Below, one piece after another: positions 15,083 through 23,730 of a stretch of DNA of 39,569 nucleotides (its first letter is position 1; the number at the start of each line of letters is the position of its first letter). Origin of the DNA: an uncultured Ruminococcus sp. (GTDB lineage: Bacteria > Bacillota > Clostridia > Oscillospirales > Ruminococcaceae); NCBI GenBank assembly GCA_937942105.1, contig CALDFS010000022.1:1-39569 (forward strand), in the 5' to 3' direction. The notes below the pieces were generated by a model that had not been told where the DNA came from, did not search any database, and worked only from the letters and a program-made list of their open reading frames with translations. The position numbers and the translations under genes were made by a program.

Positions 15083-16219
15083 ATGAGAACAGTTTATTTT
15101 GATAACGCCGCAACGTCATATCCCAAGCCGCCATCGGTAAGGACAGCCGTTTCGGAGGCTGTGGATAAATACGGCGGCAATCCGGGGCGGGGCGGACACA
15201 GCTATTCCATAAACGCCGCAAAAATAGTCTTTGATACAAGAAGCAATGCTGCTAAGATGTTCGGCGCAAGTGTTGAAAACGTAGTGTTCACGCTTAACTG
15301 CACCCATGCTTTGAATTACGCCATAAAAGGCGTGCTTAAGCCCGGAGACAGGATGGTCATATCATCCATGGAGCATAATTCCGTTGCCAGACCTTCCTAT
15401 GCGCTCTCAAAAAGAGGAGTAAGAGTAGACGTTGCGACCATTGGCAGAACCGATGAGGAAACGCTGAAATCCTTCTCTTCGCTGATATCAAGCTCAACCA
15501 AATGCGTCGTCTGCACAGCTGCAAGCAATGTTACCGGAAGGGTAATGCCAATACGTGAGATAGCTGCGCTCTGCCGCAAAAGGGGAGTATGCTTTATTGT
15601 AGACGCGGCACAGGCGGCAGGAATAATTCCTATATCCTTGGCAGACGGCATGAATTTCATCTGCACAGCCGGTCATAAGGGGCTTTACGGCACGACAGGA
15701 ACAGGTCTTCTGATTTCAGACGGCAAGTTCACACCGTCAACCATAATAGAGGGCGGAACCGGCGCCACCTCGGCGGAGCTTAGCCAGACCGGCTTTATGC
15801 CGGAGCTTTTAGAGAGCGGAACCGTTAACACGGTTGGAATAGCTTCGCTGAACGCAGGCATGAAGTTTGTTAGGCAGACAGGTCTTGAAAGCATATATAA
15901 TCATGAGGATGCTCTGTGTGAGCTTCTTTTAGAACGGATATCGCCGATAGATGAAGTGACTGTCTACCGCCGTGGGGACAGATTTGTTCCTATAGTTTCG
16001 TTTAACATAGATGGAATACCGTCTGACGCTCTTGCCTCAGCGCTTTCTGATAAGGGCTATGCTCTTCGCGGAGGGCTTCACTGCGCCCCGCTTGCTCATA
16101 AAACATTGCGAACCCTTCCTGATGGAACGGTAAGATTTTCACCTTCTGTTTTCAATTCCGAGAAGGATGTTAAAGAACTTGCGGAATTAATAAAAAAATT
16201 TGCAAAACATGGTCTGTAG
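15083..16219 (+). CDS. Class V aminotransferase, cysteine desulfurase family
   Basis: A 378-residue PLP enzyme expected to mobilise sulfur or selenium from cysteine or selenocysteine. Visible features are the N-terminal YFDNAATSYPKP, the PLP-binding TAGHKGLYG with Lys199, and a C-terminal catalytic Cys334 in GGLHCAPLAHK. The overall pattern (short chain, GNPGRGGHSYSINAA near residue 32, GLHCAPLAHK) resembles the branch described around Enterococcus EF2568, which clusters with DUF3343 and selenium-dependent hydroxylase genes, rather than the housekeeping IscS/NifS. The start at 15083 sits just after AGGTGA, which overlaps the DUF3343 stop, so the two are co-translated. No selD or molybdenum hydroxylase is in the window. 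Confidence 0.9.
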   Translation: MRTVYFDNAATSYPKPPSVRTAVSEAVDKYGGNPGRGGHSYSINAAKIVFDTRSNAAKMFGASVENVVFTLNCTHALNYAIKGVLKPGDRMVISSMEHNSVARPSYALSKRGVRVDVATIGRTDEETLKSFSSLISSSTKCVVCTAASNVTGRVMPIREIAALCRKRGVCFIVDAAQAAGIIPISLADGMNFICTAGHKGLYGTTGTGLLISDGKFTPSTIIEGGTGATSAELSQTGFMPELLESGTVNTVGIASLNAGMKFVRQTGLESIYNHEDALCELLLERISPIDEVTVYRRGDRFVPIVSFNIDGIPSDALASALSDKGYALRGGLHCAPLAHKTLRTLPDGTVRFSPSVFNSEKDVKELAELIKKFAKHGL

Positions 16220-16272
16220 CTATTGTATTTTTGAATAATAGCTGTTAAAATATAATGTGGAACGAATGTAGG

Positions 16273-16321
16273 GGCAGCACCATATAAATGAATTGCTGAC
16301 GCTAAGCACCTTGGTGTTGCC
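16273..16321. repeat. Intergenic hairpin element (REP-like)
   Basis: GGCAGCACC (16273-16281) pairs with GGTGTTGCC (16313-16321) with one G-U, enclosing a second small hairpin CACC-tt-GGTG (16307-16316 region). It begins with GTAGGGGC, a start often seen in dispersed intergenic hairpins of gut Clostridia (from general familiarity, not searched). It lies in the leader of cdaA. Confidence 0.45.
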
Positions 16322-16409
16322 TTAATCGCTGATTGCCTGCATATGAATCCGTTAGTCTTCGTGAACAATCATGCAGTCGGCTTCGCAAAACGCTCAGTCG
16401 GAAGGGGAA

Positions 16410-17315
16410 ATGAATTTGGAATACATAAGCATTTTTTTATCAAGAATATTAAGCATACTCGGCTCTATCAACTGGCGTGATATAGTTGATATGCTTCTTC
16501 TGACCTATTTCCTGTATAAAGGAATCAAGCTTGTGAGGGAAACGAAGGCGCAGCAGCTTATTACCGGTATTGCAATAGTGCTGGCAGTATACTTTATTTC
16601 AAACGCCATGAAGCTCAAAGTTATGTCATACCTTCTTGAAAACTTTTTGCAGGTCGGAATCATTGCAATAGTAATAGTATTCCAGCCCGAGCTGAGAAGG
16701 CTTCTTGAAAAGGTCGGACGGACAAATGTTAAATCCCTGAACGTTTTCAGCGATGCAAGATCTGAAAACCTTGCTCAGAACTGGGCGAGGACGATTGACG
16801 TAATAGGTGAGGCTGTAAGCCAGCTTTCCGAAACGGCGACCGGCGCCCTTATAGTTATCGAGCGCAAAATCCATCTTGGCGAGCAGATAGATACGGGTAC
16901 GGTTTTGGACTGCTTGCCAAGCGTAGCAAGCTTCGGAACGATATTCTTCCCAAAAACTCCTCTGCATGACGGTGCAGTTATAATAAGAGACGCGCGCATC
17001 ATAGCCGCAGGATGCTTCTTGCCCACTCCTCAGAAGGAGGAAAGAATCAACAAGCTTTTAGGTTCAAGACATCGCGCAGCAATAGGTATGAGCGAAAATT
17101 CGGACGCTATAATAATCGTAGTTTCTGAAGAGACTGGTACCATCTCAATCGCAGAAAACGGCGAGCTTACACGCGGCTACACCAAGGACAGGCTAATTAA
17201 GTACCTAAAATCCCAGATAATCCCTGAAAAGCCCCAGAATGAAAACGGATTCCTTGCAAGGCTGAAACAAAGAAAGGAGAATAACAATGCCGGAAAAATT
17301 GAAGAAAAGAAATAG
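16410..17315 (+). CDS. cdaA: Diadenylate cyclase CdaA (c-di-AMP synthase)
   Basis: A membrane-bound enzyme that condenses two ATP into the second messenger c-di-AMP, which controls potassium and osmolyte balance and wall integrity in Gram-positives. Three hydrophobic segments occupy about residues 5-35, 48-66 and 75-95; the DAC domain follows with the catalytic LHDGAVII (Asp187-Gly-Ala) and GSRHRAAIG (Arg220-His-Arg). The C-terminal tail is charged and disordered. The start is uncertain: ATG 16410 is very close to AAGGGG, a TTG at 16416 has better spacing, and an upstream in-frame ATG at 16371 has no ribosome site. It overlaps cdaR by 29 bases. Confidence 0.95.
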   Translation: MNLEYISIFLSRILSILGSINWRDIVDMLLLTYFLYKGIKLVRETKAQQLITGIAIVLAVYFISNAMKLKVMSYLLENFLQVGIIAIVIVFQPELRRLLEKVGRTNVKSLNVFSDARSENLAQNWARTIDVIGEAVSQLSETATGALIVIERKIHLGEQIDTGTVLDCLPSVASFGTIFFPKTPLHDGAVIIRDARIIAAGCFLPTPQKEERINKLLGSRHRAAIGMSENSDAIIIVVSEETGTISIAENGELTRGYTKDRLIKYLKSQIIPEKPQNENGFLARLKQRKENNNAGKIEEKK

Positions 17316-18606
17316 TTCTGTCAACAGAAGCAGCATCATTACTTTTGCCGTGTCGGCTGTTCTTGCGGTTTTAATATGGCTTGTCCTTTCTTTAACAGCT
17401 TTTCCTGAGATGACGCTGTCGCTGAAAGATGTTCCTATAGACTATTCTATTGCCAACAGCTATGCCGATAACTCCGGGCTGTCTATAATGAGCCGTTCGA
17501 ATGAAACGGCCAACGTCAGAATCAAGGGTCTGCGCTATCAGATAGGTGAGTATACTAACGAAGATATTCATATAGGGCTGAACGTTGACTCTGTAAGAGC
17601 AGCGGGAAAATATGACGTCGCCCTGGTTGTCACCAGCGTTAACGGTGACGAAATTGAGGTCGAGATTGAGCCGAAGACGGTAAACGTCGAGTTCGACAAA
17701 ATGACTTCTAAGATTTTTTCGGTTGAAGACGGCACCTTGACAGCGGACATTTCCAACCTTACCGCCGCTGAAGGATATATGATAGACCCAAGCGAAATAA
17801 CCATAGAGCCGTCGGTAGTCGAGCTTTACGGTCCTCAGGATTATATTGAGCAGATAACTTCCTGTTCGGTATCAACCAACAATGCTTACACCGCCATGAA
17901 AACCATCAATACCGATAAGACCTCACTTACGGTATATAACGGCACCAACGTTATGACTACCGACAGAATAGTGTCGGATGAAACAAAATTCACTCTCAAT
18001 GTTCCGGTGTACATGACCAAGGAACTGCCGCTTTCGATAGACATCATTCCATACTTTGAAAGCTTCGACCTTTCATCGCTGGCAGGAGCTGCCCGCATCG
18101 AGCCGGAGAGCATCATCGTCAAGAGTATGGACGACAGGATAAAGAATCTTGAAAAGCTGACCTTGGAGGGCAGCATAAGCCTGAAGGACATCACCATAGG
18201 CACGGTTATTCCCTGGAAGATAACCGATAAATCCTACTACACCAACATCTCGGGCATAGATCAGGCACTTGTAAGCTTCGACCTTGAGGGATATGCCACC
18301 AAGAAGTTCAAGATTAACAACTCGCAGATTAACGTTATTAATATCGAGCCGGGCTATCAGGTATCGGTTGAGACAGGCAGGCTGCAAAACGTCACCATCG
18401 TTGGTCCGGCGGATGTGCTTGAACAGATAGAGACATCGGACATAGCGGCTCAGATTGACTACATGGAAAACACCTTCACCGATGGCTTTAATATCCGCGA
18501 GGTTACGATATATGTCCCGCAGTATGATAATTGCTGGGCATACGGCTCCTACCCGGTAACGCTGAACGTTTCAAAGGTTGCCGATGATGTCAACGTGAAC
18601 GAATAG
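17287..18606 (+). CDS. cdaR: CdaA regulatory protein CdaR (YbbR-domain protein)
   Basis: A 439-residue protein with a basic N-terminus and one membrane helix (about residues 17-38), followed by an extracytoplasmic region built of repeated beta-rich YbbR-like domains; recurring units such as KTVNVEFD, PSVVELYGP, PESIIVKS and NVTIVGP mark their edges. CdaR proteins bind CdaA and modulate its cyclase activity. The start lies inside the end of cdaA and has AAAGGAG a few bases upstream, so the two are coupled. In many Firmicutes glmM comes next; here a hairpin terminator and an unrelated dehydrogenase follow instead. Confidence 0.9.
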   Translation: MPEKLKKRNSSVNRSSIITFAVSAVLAVLIWLVLSLTAFPEMTLSLKDVPIDYSIANSYADNSGLSIMSRSNETANVRIKGLRYQIGEYTNEDIHIGLNVDSVRAAGKYDVALVVTSVNGDEIEVEIEPKTVNVEFDKMTSKIFSVEDGTLTADISNLTAAEGYMIDPSEITIEPSVVELYGPQDYIEQITSCSVSTNNAYTAMKTINTDKTSLTVYNGTNVMTTDRIVSDETKFTLNVPVYMTKELPLSIDIIPYFESFDLSSLAGAARIEPESIIVKSMDDRIKNLEKLTLEGSISLKDITIGTVIPWKITDKSYYTNISGIDQALVSFDLEGYATKKFKINNSQINVINIEPGYQVSVETGRLQNVTIVGPADVLEQIETSDIAAQIDYMENTFTDGFNIREVTIYVPQYDNCWAYGSYPVTLNVSKVADDVNVNE

Positions 18607-18622
18607 ATTTTTGTGTTAATGT

Positions 18623-18652
18623 GCAGGGTCTGAAAAATGACCCTGCTTTTGT
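18623..18652 (+). terminator. Rho-independent terminator after cdaR
   Basis: GCAGGGTC (18623-18630), an 8-base loop and GACCCTGC (18639-18646) followed by TTTTGT. It is only about 10 bases before the next start codon, so it may act as partial attenuation. Confidence 0.75.
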
Positions 18653-18663
18653 ATGGAGACAAT

Positions 18664-20253
18664 ATGCCAATAATTATTATGAATATCCGCTCTGAGGTCG
18701 GAGAAAAAAGCGAAGCAATAATCGCAAAAGCCTGTAAGGCTATCTCACTTGACACAAAGGATATAATCAGCGCTCAGATACATAAATCCTCGCTTGATGC
18801 CAGAAAGAGAAACGATATCCACCTTATTAACTCGGTTATGCTCTGCCTTTCATCGAAAAAGCTGGAGATAAAGCTATCTGAAAGCCGGAAAAACGTAAAA
18901 TACTTTGAAGAGCCGGAGCTAAAGCCTGAAATATCCAACATAAAGCGCGATGGCAGGGTTGTTATAGCCGGCTTCGGTCCAGCCGGAATGTTTTGCGCAC
19001 TTGTTCTTTCTGAATACGGTTATAAGCCGATAGTGCTGGAAAGAGGAGCGGATGTCGACGCCCGCGTGAAGGCTGTTAATGACTTTTGGTCTGGCGGAAG
19101 GCTTGACCCCCACACCAATGTTCAGTTCGGCGAGGGCGGCGCGGGGACGTTCTCTGACGGCAAGCTGACTACAAGAATAGGCGACCCGCTTGCAAGATAT
19201 GTCATAAGGCGTTTTGCCGACTTTGGCGCGCCGGATGAGATACTTTTCAAGGCAAAGCCGCACATAGGAACGGATAAGCTCCGCGGAATAGTAAAGGCTA
19301 TCCGTCAGAAGATAATAGAAAACGGCGGAGAAGTAAGGTTCCTGACTTCTGTTGAGGATATAATCGTTTCACAGGGCAGGGCAGAAAGCGTTTTATGTGC
19401 AGACGACAGCATACCGTCAAGCGCTGTAGTAATGGCGATAGGTCACTCCGCACGTGATACCTTTGAGATGCTTCTTTCCCGTGGGGCGCTGTTACAGCCA
19501 AAGCCTTTTTCAGTCGGTGCAAGAATAGAGCACACTCAGGAAAGTGTCAACAGAAGTCTTTACGGTGAATATGCTGATGATCCAAACCTGCCTATAGGTG
19601 AATATCAGCTATCTCATAGACGACAAGATGGACGTGCAGCCTATACCTTCTGCATGTGCCCCGGCGGAAGCGTTGTTGCCGCAGCCAGCGAGGAAGAGGG
19701 AATAGTGACAAACGGCATGAGCGAATACGCAAGAGACGGCAAAAACGCCAATTCCGCATTAGTTGTTTCAGTCACGCCGGAAGATTTCGGAAACCACGCC
19801 TTGGATGGCGTTGACTTTGCAAGAAGCCTTGAAAGACGTGCATACCAGATGACAGGCAGCTACAAAGCACCGTCATCAACCGTATCAGACTTTGTGGACG
19901 AGCTTACAAAAAAATCCTGCGTTGCACCCACGTACCGCCCGGGCGTTGAGGGATGCGACCTGAACAAGCTCTTCCCACAGTTTGTAAGCGATATGATGAA
20001 GGAAGGCATAAGAAGGTTTTCCCAGGAAATGAACTGCTTCGGCGACGGCGGTGCCATCCTTACCGCTCCCGAAACAAGAACCTCCTCTCCGGTGAGAATA
20101 CTAAGGACAGGTGATTTCAATGCCGTAGGAATTGACAATCTCTACCCCTGCGGTGAGGGTGCGGGCTATGCCGGCGGTATTGTATCTGCCGCTGTGGACG
20201 GAGTTAAGACCGCTCTTAAAATAATGGAGTCCTTCGCCCCGCCGGAGAATTGA
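18664..20253 (+). CDS. FAD-dependent dehydrogenase (COG2509-type)
   Basis: A 529-residue flavoprotein. Residues 1-90 form a small N-terminal alpha/beta domain typical of this family. A Rossmann FAD loop follows at about residues 99-110 (VVIAGFGPAGMF, GxGxxG) with the acidic end VLERG. Further signatures are GGAGTFSDGKLTTR, a central VMAIGHSARDTFEMLLSRG segment, CMCPGG, and the C-terminal FAD-closing YPCGEGAGYAGGIVSAAVDG. The family is widespread in Clostridia and its substrate is not established. The ATG at 18664 has GGAGA four bases upstream; an in-frame ATG at 18637 lies inside the preceding terminator and is rejected. Confidence 0.9.
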   Translation: MPIIIMNIRSEVGEKSEAIIAKACKAISLDTKDIISAQIHKSSLDARKRNDIHLINSVMLCLSSKKLEIKLSESRKNVKYFEEPELKPEISNIKRDGRVVIAGFGPAGMFCALVLSEYGYKPIVLERGADVDARVKAVNDFWSGGRLDPHTNVQFGEGGAGTFSDGKLTTRIGDPLARYVIRRFADFGAPDEILFKAKPHIGTDKLRGIVKAIRQKIIENGGEVRFLTSVEDIIVSQGRAESVLCADDSIPSSAVVMAIGHSARDTFEMLLSRGALLQPKPFSVGARIEHTQESVNRSLYGEYADDPNLPIGEYQLSHRRQDGRAAYTFCMCPGGSVVAAASEEEGIVTNGMSEYARDGKNANSALVVSVTPEDFGNHALDGVDFARSLERRAYQMTGSYKAPSSTVSDFVDELTKKSCVAPTYRPGVEGCDLNKLFPQFVSDMMKEGIRRFSQEMNCFGDGGAILTAPETRTSSPVRILRTGDFNAVGIDNLYPCGEGAGYAGGIVSAAVDGVKTALKIMESFAPPEN

Positions 20254-20266
20254 TAGAATATAACTG

Positions 20267-20310
20267 AAATGGGTACAGAGGAGCAATGCTCATCCGCCCA
20301 TTTTTGTTTT
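20267..20310 (+). terminator. Rho-independent terminator after the FAD dehydrogenase
   Basis: AAATGGG (20267-20273) pairs with CCCATTT (20297-20303) around an inner GAGC-aat-GCTC hairpin, followed by TTGTTTTG. Confidence 0.8.
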
Positions 20311-20405
20311 GTAGGTTCATATTATTTCGATATTTTTTCCAACCTTTTATATCGTGCGGTGTCTATATGTATGAAAGCGCTTTTGAACCGCAAGGAGATA
20401 AACCC

Positions 20406-22061
20406 ATGACTGAAAACAATGCTCAAAAACTGATAGAGAAATATGTAAAGCCAATATACGGCTTCTGCCTGAAACGCTGCAAAACCCCTGAGGATGCCGA
20501 GGATTTGGCTCAGGATATTGCTCTGAAAGCATACAGAACTCTGATTCACCGTGATGATATTGACGATTCTGATAAGTTCATATGGACAATCGCGCACAAC
20601 GCTTTAAGCAACTACTATCGTGATTTCAACCGCAGCGCCTTTGGAACGGTCAATATAGACGAGCTTTCGGAAACTTTGGCAAGCTCAGAGAATCACCCCA
20701 TAGAATCGCTTATAGAAGCCGAAGCCGCAGCTAAGCTAAAAAGCGAGATAGCTTATCTTTCAAAGCTGCAAAGACGAATAGTTATAGCTTATTACTTTGA
20801 AGGAAAGCGGCTTGAGGATATTGCACGGAAGCTGAACATTCCGTCAGGAACTGTCAAATGGCATTTGTTTGAAGCCAGAAAAGACTTGAAAAGAGGTATG
20901 GAGAAAATGAGAAACACAAGCGATTTAAAATTCAATCCCATAAAATTCCTTTACGTTGGCACAAGCGGCTGCCCCGGTGCTAAGGGCGCTGACCAGAACT
21001 TCTTCAGAAGCAGACTCGCACAGAATATAGCCTACTCCGTCTGGAAGGAAGCAAAGACCGTAAACGAAATTGCCGAGGATCTGGGAGTTTCACCGGTATA
21101 TATTGAGGAGGAAGCGGAGTATCTCGCCGAGTACGGCTATCTGAAGGAATGTAAAGGCAAGTACCTTTGCAATATTATTATCGAAGAGCCTACAGAGGAA
21201 CTCATCAGGCTCCGCGATGATACCTATACAAAGGCTGCAAAGCTTATAGCAAACGAGCTTTATGACGAGCTTGCCTCCAGCGATATTCTTAACGACCCTA
21301 ACATCTGGGGCGGAGTCACCGGTAAAATGAGCTTTACCGAGGACACGCCAAGGAACAAAAATTATCTTCTCTGGTCGCTGATACCTTATATCGCCGCAAA
21401 CAGCGGCAAGGAGCTTTATAAAGAGGACATCCGCTTTGAGGACGTCGCAACCGTCCGCCCTGATGGCGGCAACACCATATGCACAGCGACGGTCGACAAC
21501 GAAAGCGTAAAAGGCAAGTGCGATAGCGATTGGTGCGGCATATGCTGGAACGAATCCGACAACCTTACTGTCTGGCAGTTAGATACCCGTTGGTCACGGC
21601 ACAGGGTGAACGATAGCTATCATTCCGATTCAATGCGAGTTATCTCACTTCTGAAAAGCGAATACGAGGGTGCTGTACTTAGCCCGGATGAATATGCATT
21701 CCTTTCTCAAATGGGACTCATTAATGTTCTTAAGGATGGCGGAAACATCAAAACCGCATACCGCTGTATCTGGCTTGAGGGCGTAGATATCGAGAATAGG
21801 CTTTTGGAAGTGGGCGCAAAGATTAAGCGCAAGCACGCCGCAGAGCTTCAGAAGCTCAATGATGACCTCGAAGCCGCCTTCTTAAAGGACACGCCCAAGC
21901 ACCTTGTAAAGATGCGCAAGTACGGTTTGCAGCATATCTTTTATTCAAACAGCATTTTTGTAAGAAGCTGCCTTTCTGAGCTTCTGTCAAGCGGAAAGAT
22001 TATAGCTCCAAAGGAAGAGGAGAAGATTTCCTTAACTACTGTTGTTATAAACCGCAAATAG
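20406..22061 (+). CDS. ECF-type RNA polymerase sigma factor with long C-terminal extension
   Basis: A 551-residue protein. Residues 1-75 match sigma region 2 (EDAEDLAQDIALKAYRTL, then FIWTIAHNALSNYYRD). Residues about 105-165 match region 4 (LSKLQRRIVIAYYFEGKRLEDIARKL, then IPSGTVKWHLFEARKDL). Normal ECF factors end near here. The remaining ~380 residues are distinct: a probable winged-helix at 207-258 (SVWKEAKTVNEIAEDLGVSP...), then a domain with clustered cysteines (GKCDSDWCGICW) and a basic C-terminal helical part. No anti-sigma gene lies alongside, so the extension may sense or control activity itself. The ATG at 20406 has AAGGAG eight bases upstream; upstream in-frame codons lack a ribosome site. 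Confidence 0.88.
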   Translation: MTENNAQKLIEKYVKPIYGFCLKRCKTPEDAEDLAQDIALKAYRTLIHRDDIDDSDKFIWTIAHNALSNYYRDFNRSAFGTVNIDELSETLASSENHPIESLIEAEAAAKLKSEIAYLSKLQRRIVIAYYFEGKRLEDIARKLNIPSGTVKWHLFEARKDLKRGMEKMRNTSDLKFNPIKFLYVGTSGCPGAKGADQNFFRSRLAQNIAYSVWKEAKTVNEIAEDLGVSPVYIEEEAEYLAEYGYLKECKGKYLCNIIIEEPTEELIRLRDDTYTKAAKLIANELYDELASSDILNDPNIWGGVTGKMSFTEDTPRNKNYLLWSLIPYIAANSGKELYKEDIRFEDVATVRPDGGNTICTATVDNESVKGKCDSDWCGICWNESDNLTVWQLDTRWSRHRVNDSYHSDSMRVISLLKSEYEGAVLSPDEYAFLSQMGLINVLKDGGNIKTAYRCIWLEGVDIENRLLEVGAKIKRKHAAELQKLNDDLEAAFLKDTPKHLVKMRKYGLQHIFYSNSIFVRSCLSELLSSGKIIAPKEEEKISLTTVVINRK

Positions 22062-22074
22062 TATCACATATTAT

Positions 22075-22115
22075 ATCCGGCTCATGCAAAAATTAAGCAT
22101 GAGTCGGATTTTTTG
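22075..22115 (+). terminator. Rho-independent terminator after the sigma factor gene
   Basis: ATCCG-g-CTCATGC (22075-22087) pairs with GCATGAG-t-CGGAT (22097-22109), followed by TTTTTTG. Confidence 0.9.
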
Positions 22116-22146
22116 TTAAAAAAATATAAATTTTTGCTCTACCCCC

Positions 22147-22180
22147 TTGACTTACAGACTTATTTGTGTCAAACTATAAT
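22147..22180 (+). promoter_or_regulatory. Promoter/operator region of the MarR-esterase pair
   Basis: A perfect TATAAT lies at 22175-22180. Just upstream, TTGAC (22147-22151) and GTCAA (22168-22172) form an inverted repeat that ends at the -10, a plausible MarR binding site. No -35 with ideal spacing is seen (TTGACT would give 22 bases). Confidence 0.45.
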
Positions 22181-22217
22181 TAGCATTTAAATTAGACAAG
22201 GAAAGGAATTAATAAGG

Positions 22218-22658
22218 ATGCCAGAATTAAAAAAATTACATAAAGCGCTGATATTCAGCTCTGCCGCGCATAGAAAAGTCTGTCGAAGTGAATTCCAGAA
22301 GCTCAATCTTTCATATGGGCAGCCGAAGGTTTTGGAAGCATTGTCTGAAAAGGAAGGCTATCTGCAAAAGGACCTGGCCGCAAGATGCCATGTTGAGCCT
22401 GCTACTATGACAATAATTCTCACCAATATGGAGAAAAGGGGATATATCCGCAGGGAAACTGCCCATGTTTCGGGCGGAAAACGCGCCTATGCGGTCTATC
22501 TTACAGATGCCGGAAGAGAAGCTGCCGCTCTGGTTGAAAATATTGTGTGCGATGTTGAACAAATCGGTTTGAACGGCTTTTCGGAAGAGGAGAAAACTCA
22601 GTTTATGGATTATCTCAATAGGCTTGGAAATAACCTTACGACAACATTAATAAAATAG
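22218..22658 (+). CDS. MarR-family transcriptional regulator
   Basis: A 146-residue winged-helix regulator, normal length for MarR. The recognition region LQKDLAARCHVEPATMTIIL is at about residues 49-68, followed by the wing with the conserved DxR-like pattern replaced by SGGKRAYAVYLTDAGRE. MarR proteins act as dimers, usually repressing their own operon until a small ligand, often phenolic, binds. The next gene, 24 bases on with no terminator, encodes a secreted CE1-like esterase of the feruloyl-esterase type, which makes a phenolic inducer a reasonable guess. AAAGGA and AAGGA lie upstream of the ATG. Confidence 0.92.
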   Translation: MPELKKLHKALIFSSAAHRKVCRSEFQKLNLSYGQPKVLEALSEKEGYLQKDLAARCHVEPATMTIILTNMEKRGYIRRETAHVSGGKRAYAVYLTDAGREAAALVENIVCDVEQIGLNGFSEEEKTQFMDYLNRLGNNLTTTLIK

Positions 22659-22682
22659 CCGATAATTGAAAAGAGGAACATT

Positions 22683-23642
22683 ATGAGGAAATTTCTTAGG
22701 AGTGTGCTGATAACTATGCTCATGTGTGCTGCTGTGTGCGTTTCCTTCTCGGGATGTGCAAAAAAGGTAACAATTTATGATGAAATTCCAAGCGAGTATA
22801 AAAAGACCTGTGAAGAGGGCGGAACTGTTCAGAAAATAACCTATCCCACTAAGGACTATTCGGCGAATATGGAGGAATACGAAAAGGAAGCCTACATCTA
22901 TCTGCCCCCGAACTATGACGAAAACAAGAAGTACAACGTTATGTATCTTCTTCACGGCGTCGGCGGCGATGTTTGGGAGTGGGGAATGACTGGCGACAAT
23001 TCTGACGTTAAAAAGATGATGGATAACATGATTCTCAATGGCGATATCGAGCCTTTCATAGTAGTCACCCCCAACGGAAGATCGACAAGGAACTGCCATG
23101 ATACTTCATTCGGCAATATTGACCCATTCTATATCTTCGGCAAGGAGCTTCGCTATGATTTGATCCCTTATATCGACGCTAATTATGCCACCTATGCTGA
23201 TTACTCGCAAGGGTACGATGTCACCGCCGCGCGTGAGCATAGAGCTTGTGCAGGTCTTTCCATGGGCGGCATGCAGACGACAAATATAGGTCTTTGCGAA
23301 TGCCTGGATATGTTCAGCTACTTCGGCGGATTCAGCTCCTGCCCGACTACATATTCTGCGGCAGAAATTGCCAAGAAGCTCGAAGCCTTCCCGGATTACG
23401 ACATCAAGTATTTCTATAACATATGTGGAACCGAGGATGGTATAGCCCTTGCAAGCCACACAAACGCCTTGGGCATAAAGAATATCAACGGCGAGGGCGA
23501 CGATGCCAAGCCGGAGCTTTTAAAGCTCACTGACAAGCTGAGCAGTAAGAACTTCTACTGGCAGACTCACTCCGGCGGACATGATTTCGGTATATGGTTC
23601 TTGGGCTTTTATAACTTCGCCCAGATTGCCTTTACTCAGTGA
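22683..23642 (+). CDS. CE1-like (feruloyl/acetyl) esterase lipoprotein
   Basis: A 319-residue secreted alpha/beta hydrolase, lipid-anchored at Cys25 (lipobox SFSGC). The fold is visible as YIYLPPNYDENKKYNVMYLLHG with the oxyanion region HGVGG near residue 91, the nucleophile Ser193 in GLSMGG, an acid near Asp252 (GTEDG) and catalytic His300 in SGGHDFGIW. This is the esterase D/CE1 pattern seen in feruloyl and acetylxylan esterases, which remove side groups from hemicellulose. It is co-transcribed with the MarR regulator. Together with the GH43 lipoprotein at 3319-4878 it suggests surface processing of xylan-like polymers. Confidence 0.88.
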   Translation: MRKFLRSVLITMLMCAAVCVSFSGCAKKVTIYDEIPSEYKKTCEEGGTVQKITYPTKDYSANMEEYEKEAYIYLPPNYDENKKYNVMYLLHGVGGDVWEWGMTGDNSDVKKMMDNMILNGDIEPFIVVTPNGRSTRNCHDTSFGNIDPFYIFGKELRYDLIPYIDANYATYADYSQGYDVTAAREHRACAGLSMGGMQTTNIGLCECLDMFSYFGGFSSCPTTYSAAEIAKKLEAFPDYDIKYFYNICGTEDGIALASHTNALGIKNINGEGDDAKPELLKLTDKLSSKNFYWQTHSGGHDFGIWFLGFYNFAQIAFTQ

Positions 23643-23667
23643 TTTTTAATATCATAATATGATAATT

Positions 23668-23710
23668 ATCGGTGCAAAGCCAACCACCAAGGCTCTGCAC
23701 CGATTTTTAT
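23668..23710 (+). terminator. Rho-independent terminator after the esterase gene
   Basis: ATCGGTGCA-a-AGCC (23668-23681) pairs with GGCT-c-TGCACCGAT (23691-23704), followed by TTTTTAT. It sits between convergent genes. Confidence 0.9.
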
Positions 23711-23730
23711 ATCAGCTCATGTGCGAGTGT

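Noticed and set aside
15083..16219. Calling the aminotransferase housekeeping IscS/NifS
   Set aside because: It lacks an adjacent scaffold (iscU) or iscR, is coupled to DUF3343, and its motifs fit the EF2568-like branch better.
16256..16409. Possible c-di-AMP (ydaO) riboswitch before cdaA
   Set aside because: The conserved ydaO core sequences were not recognisable; the stem looks like a dispersed intergenic hairpin.
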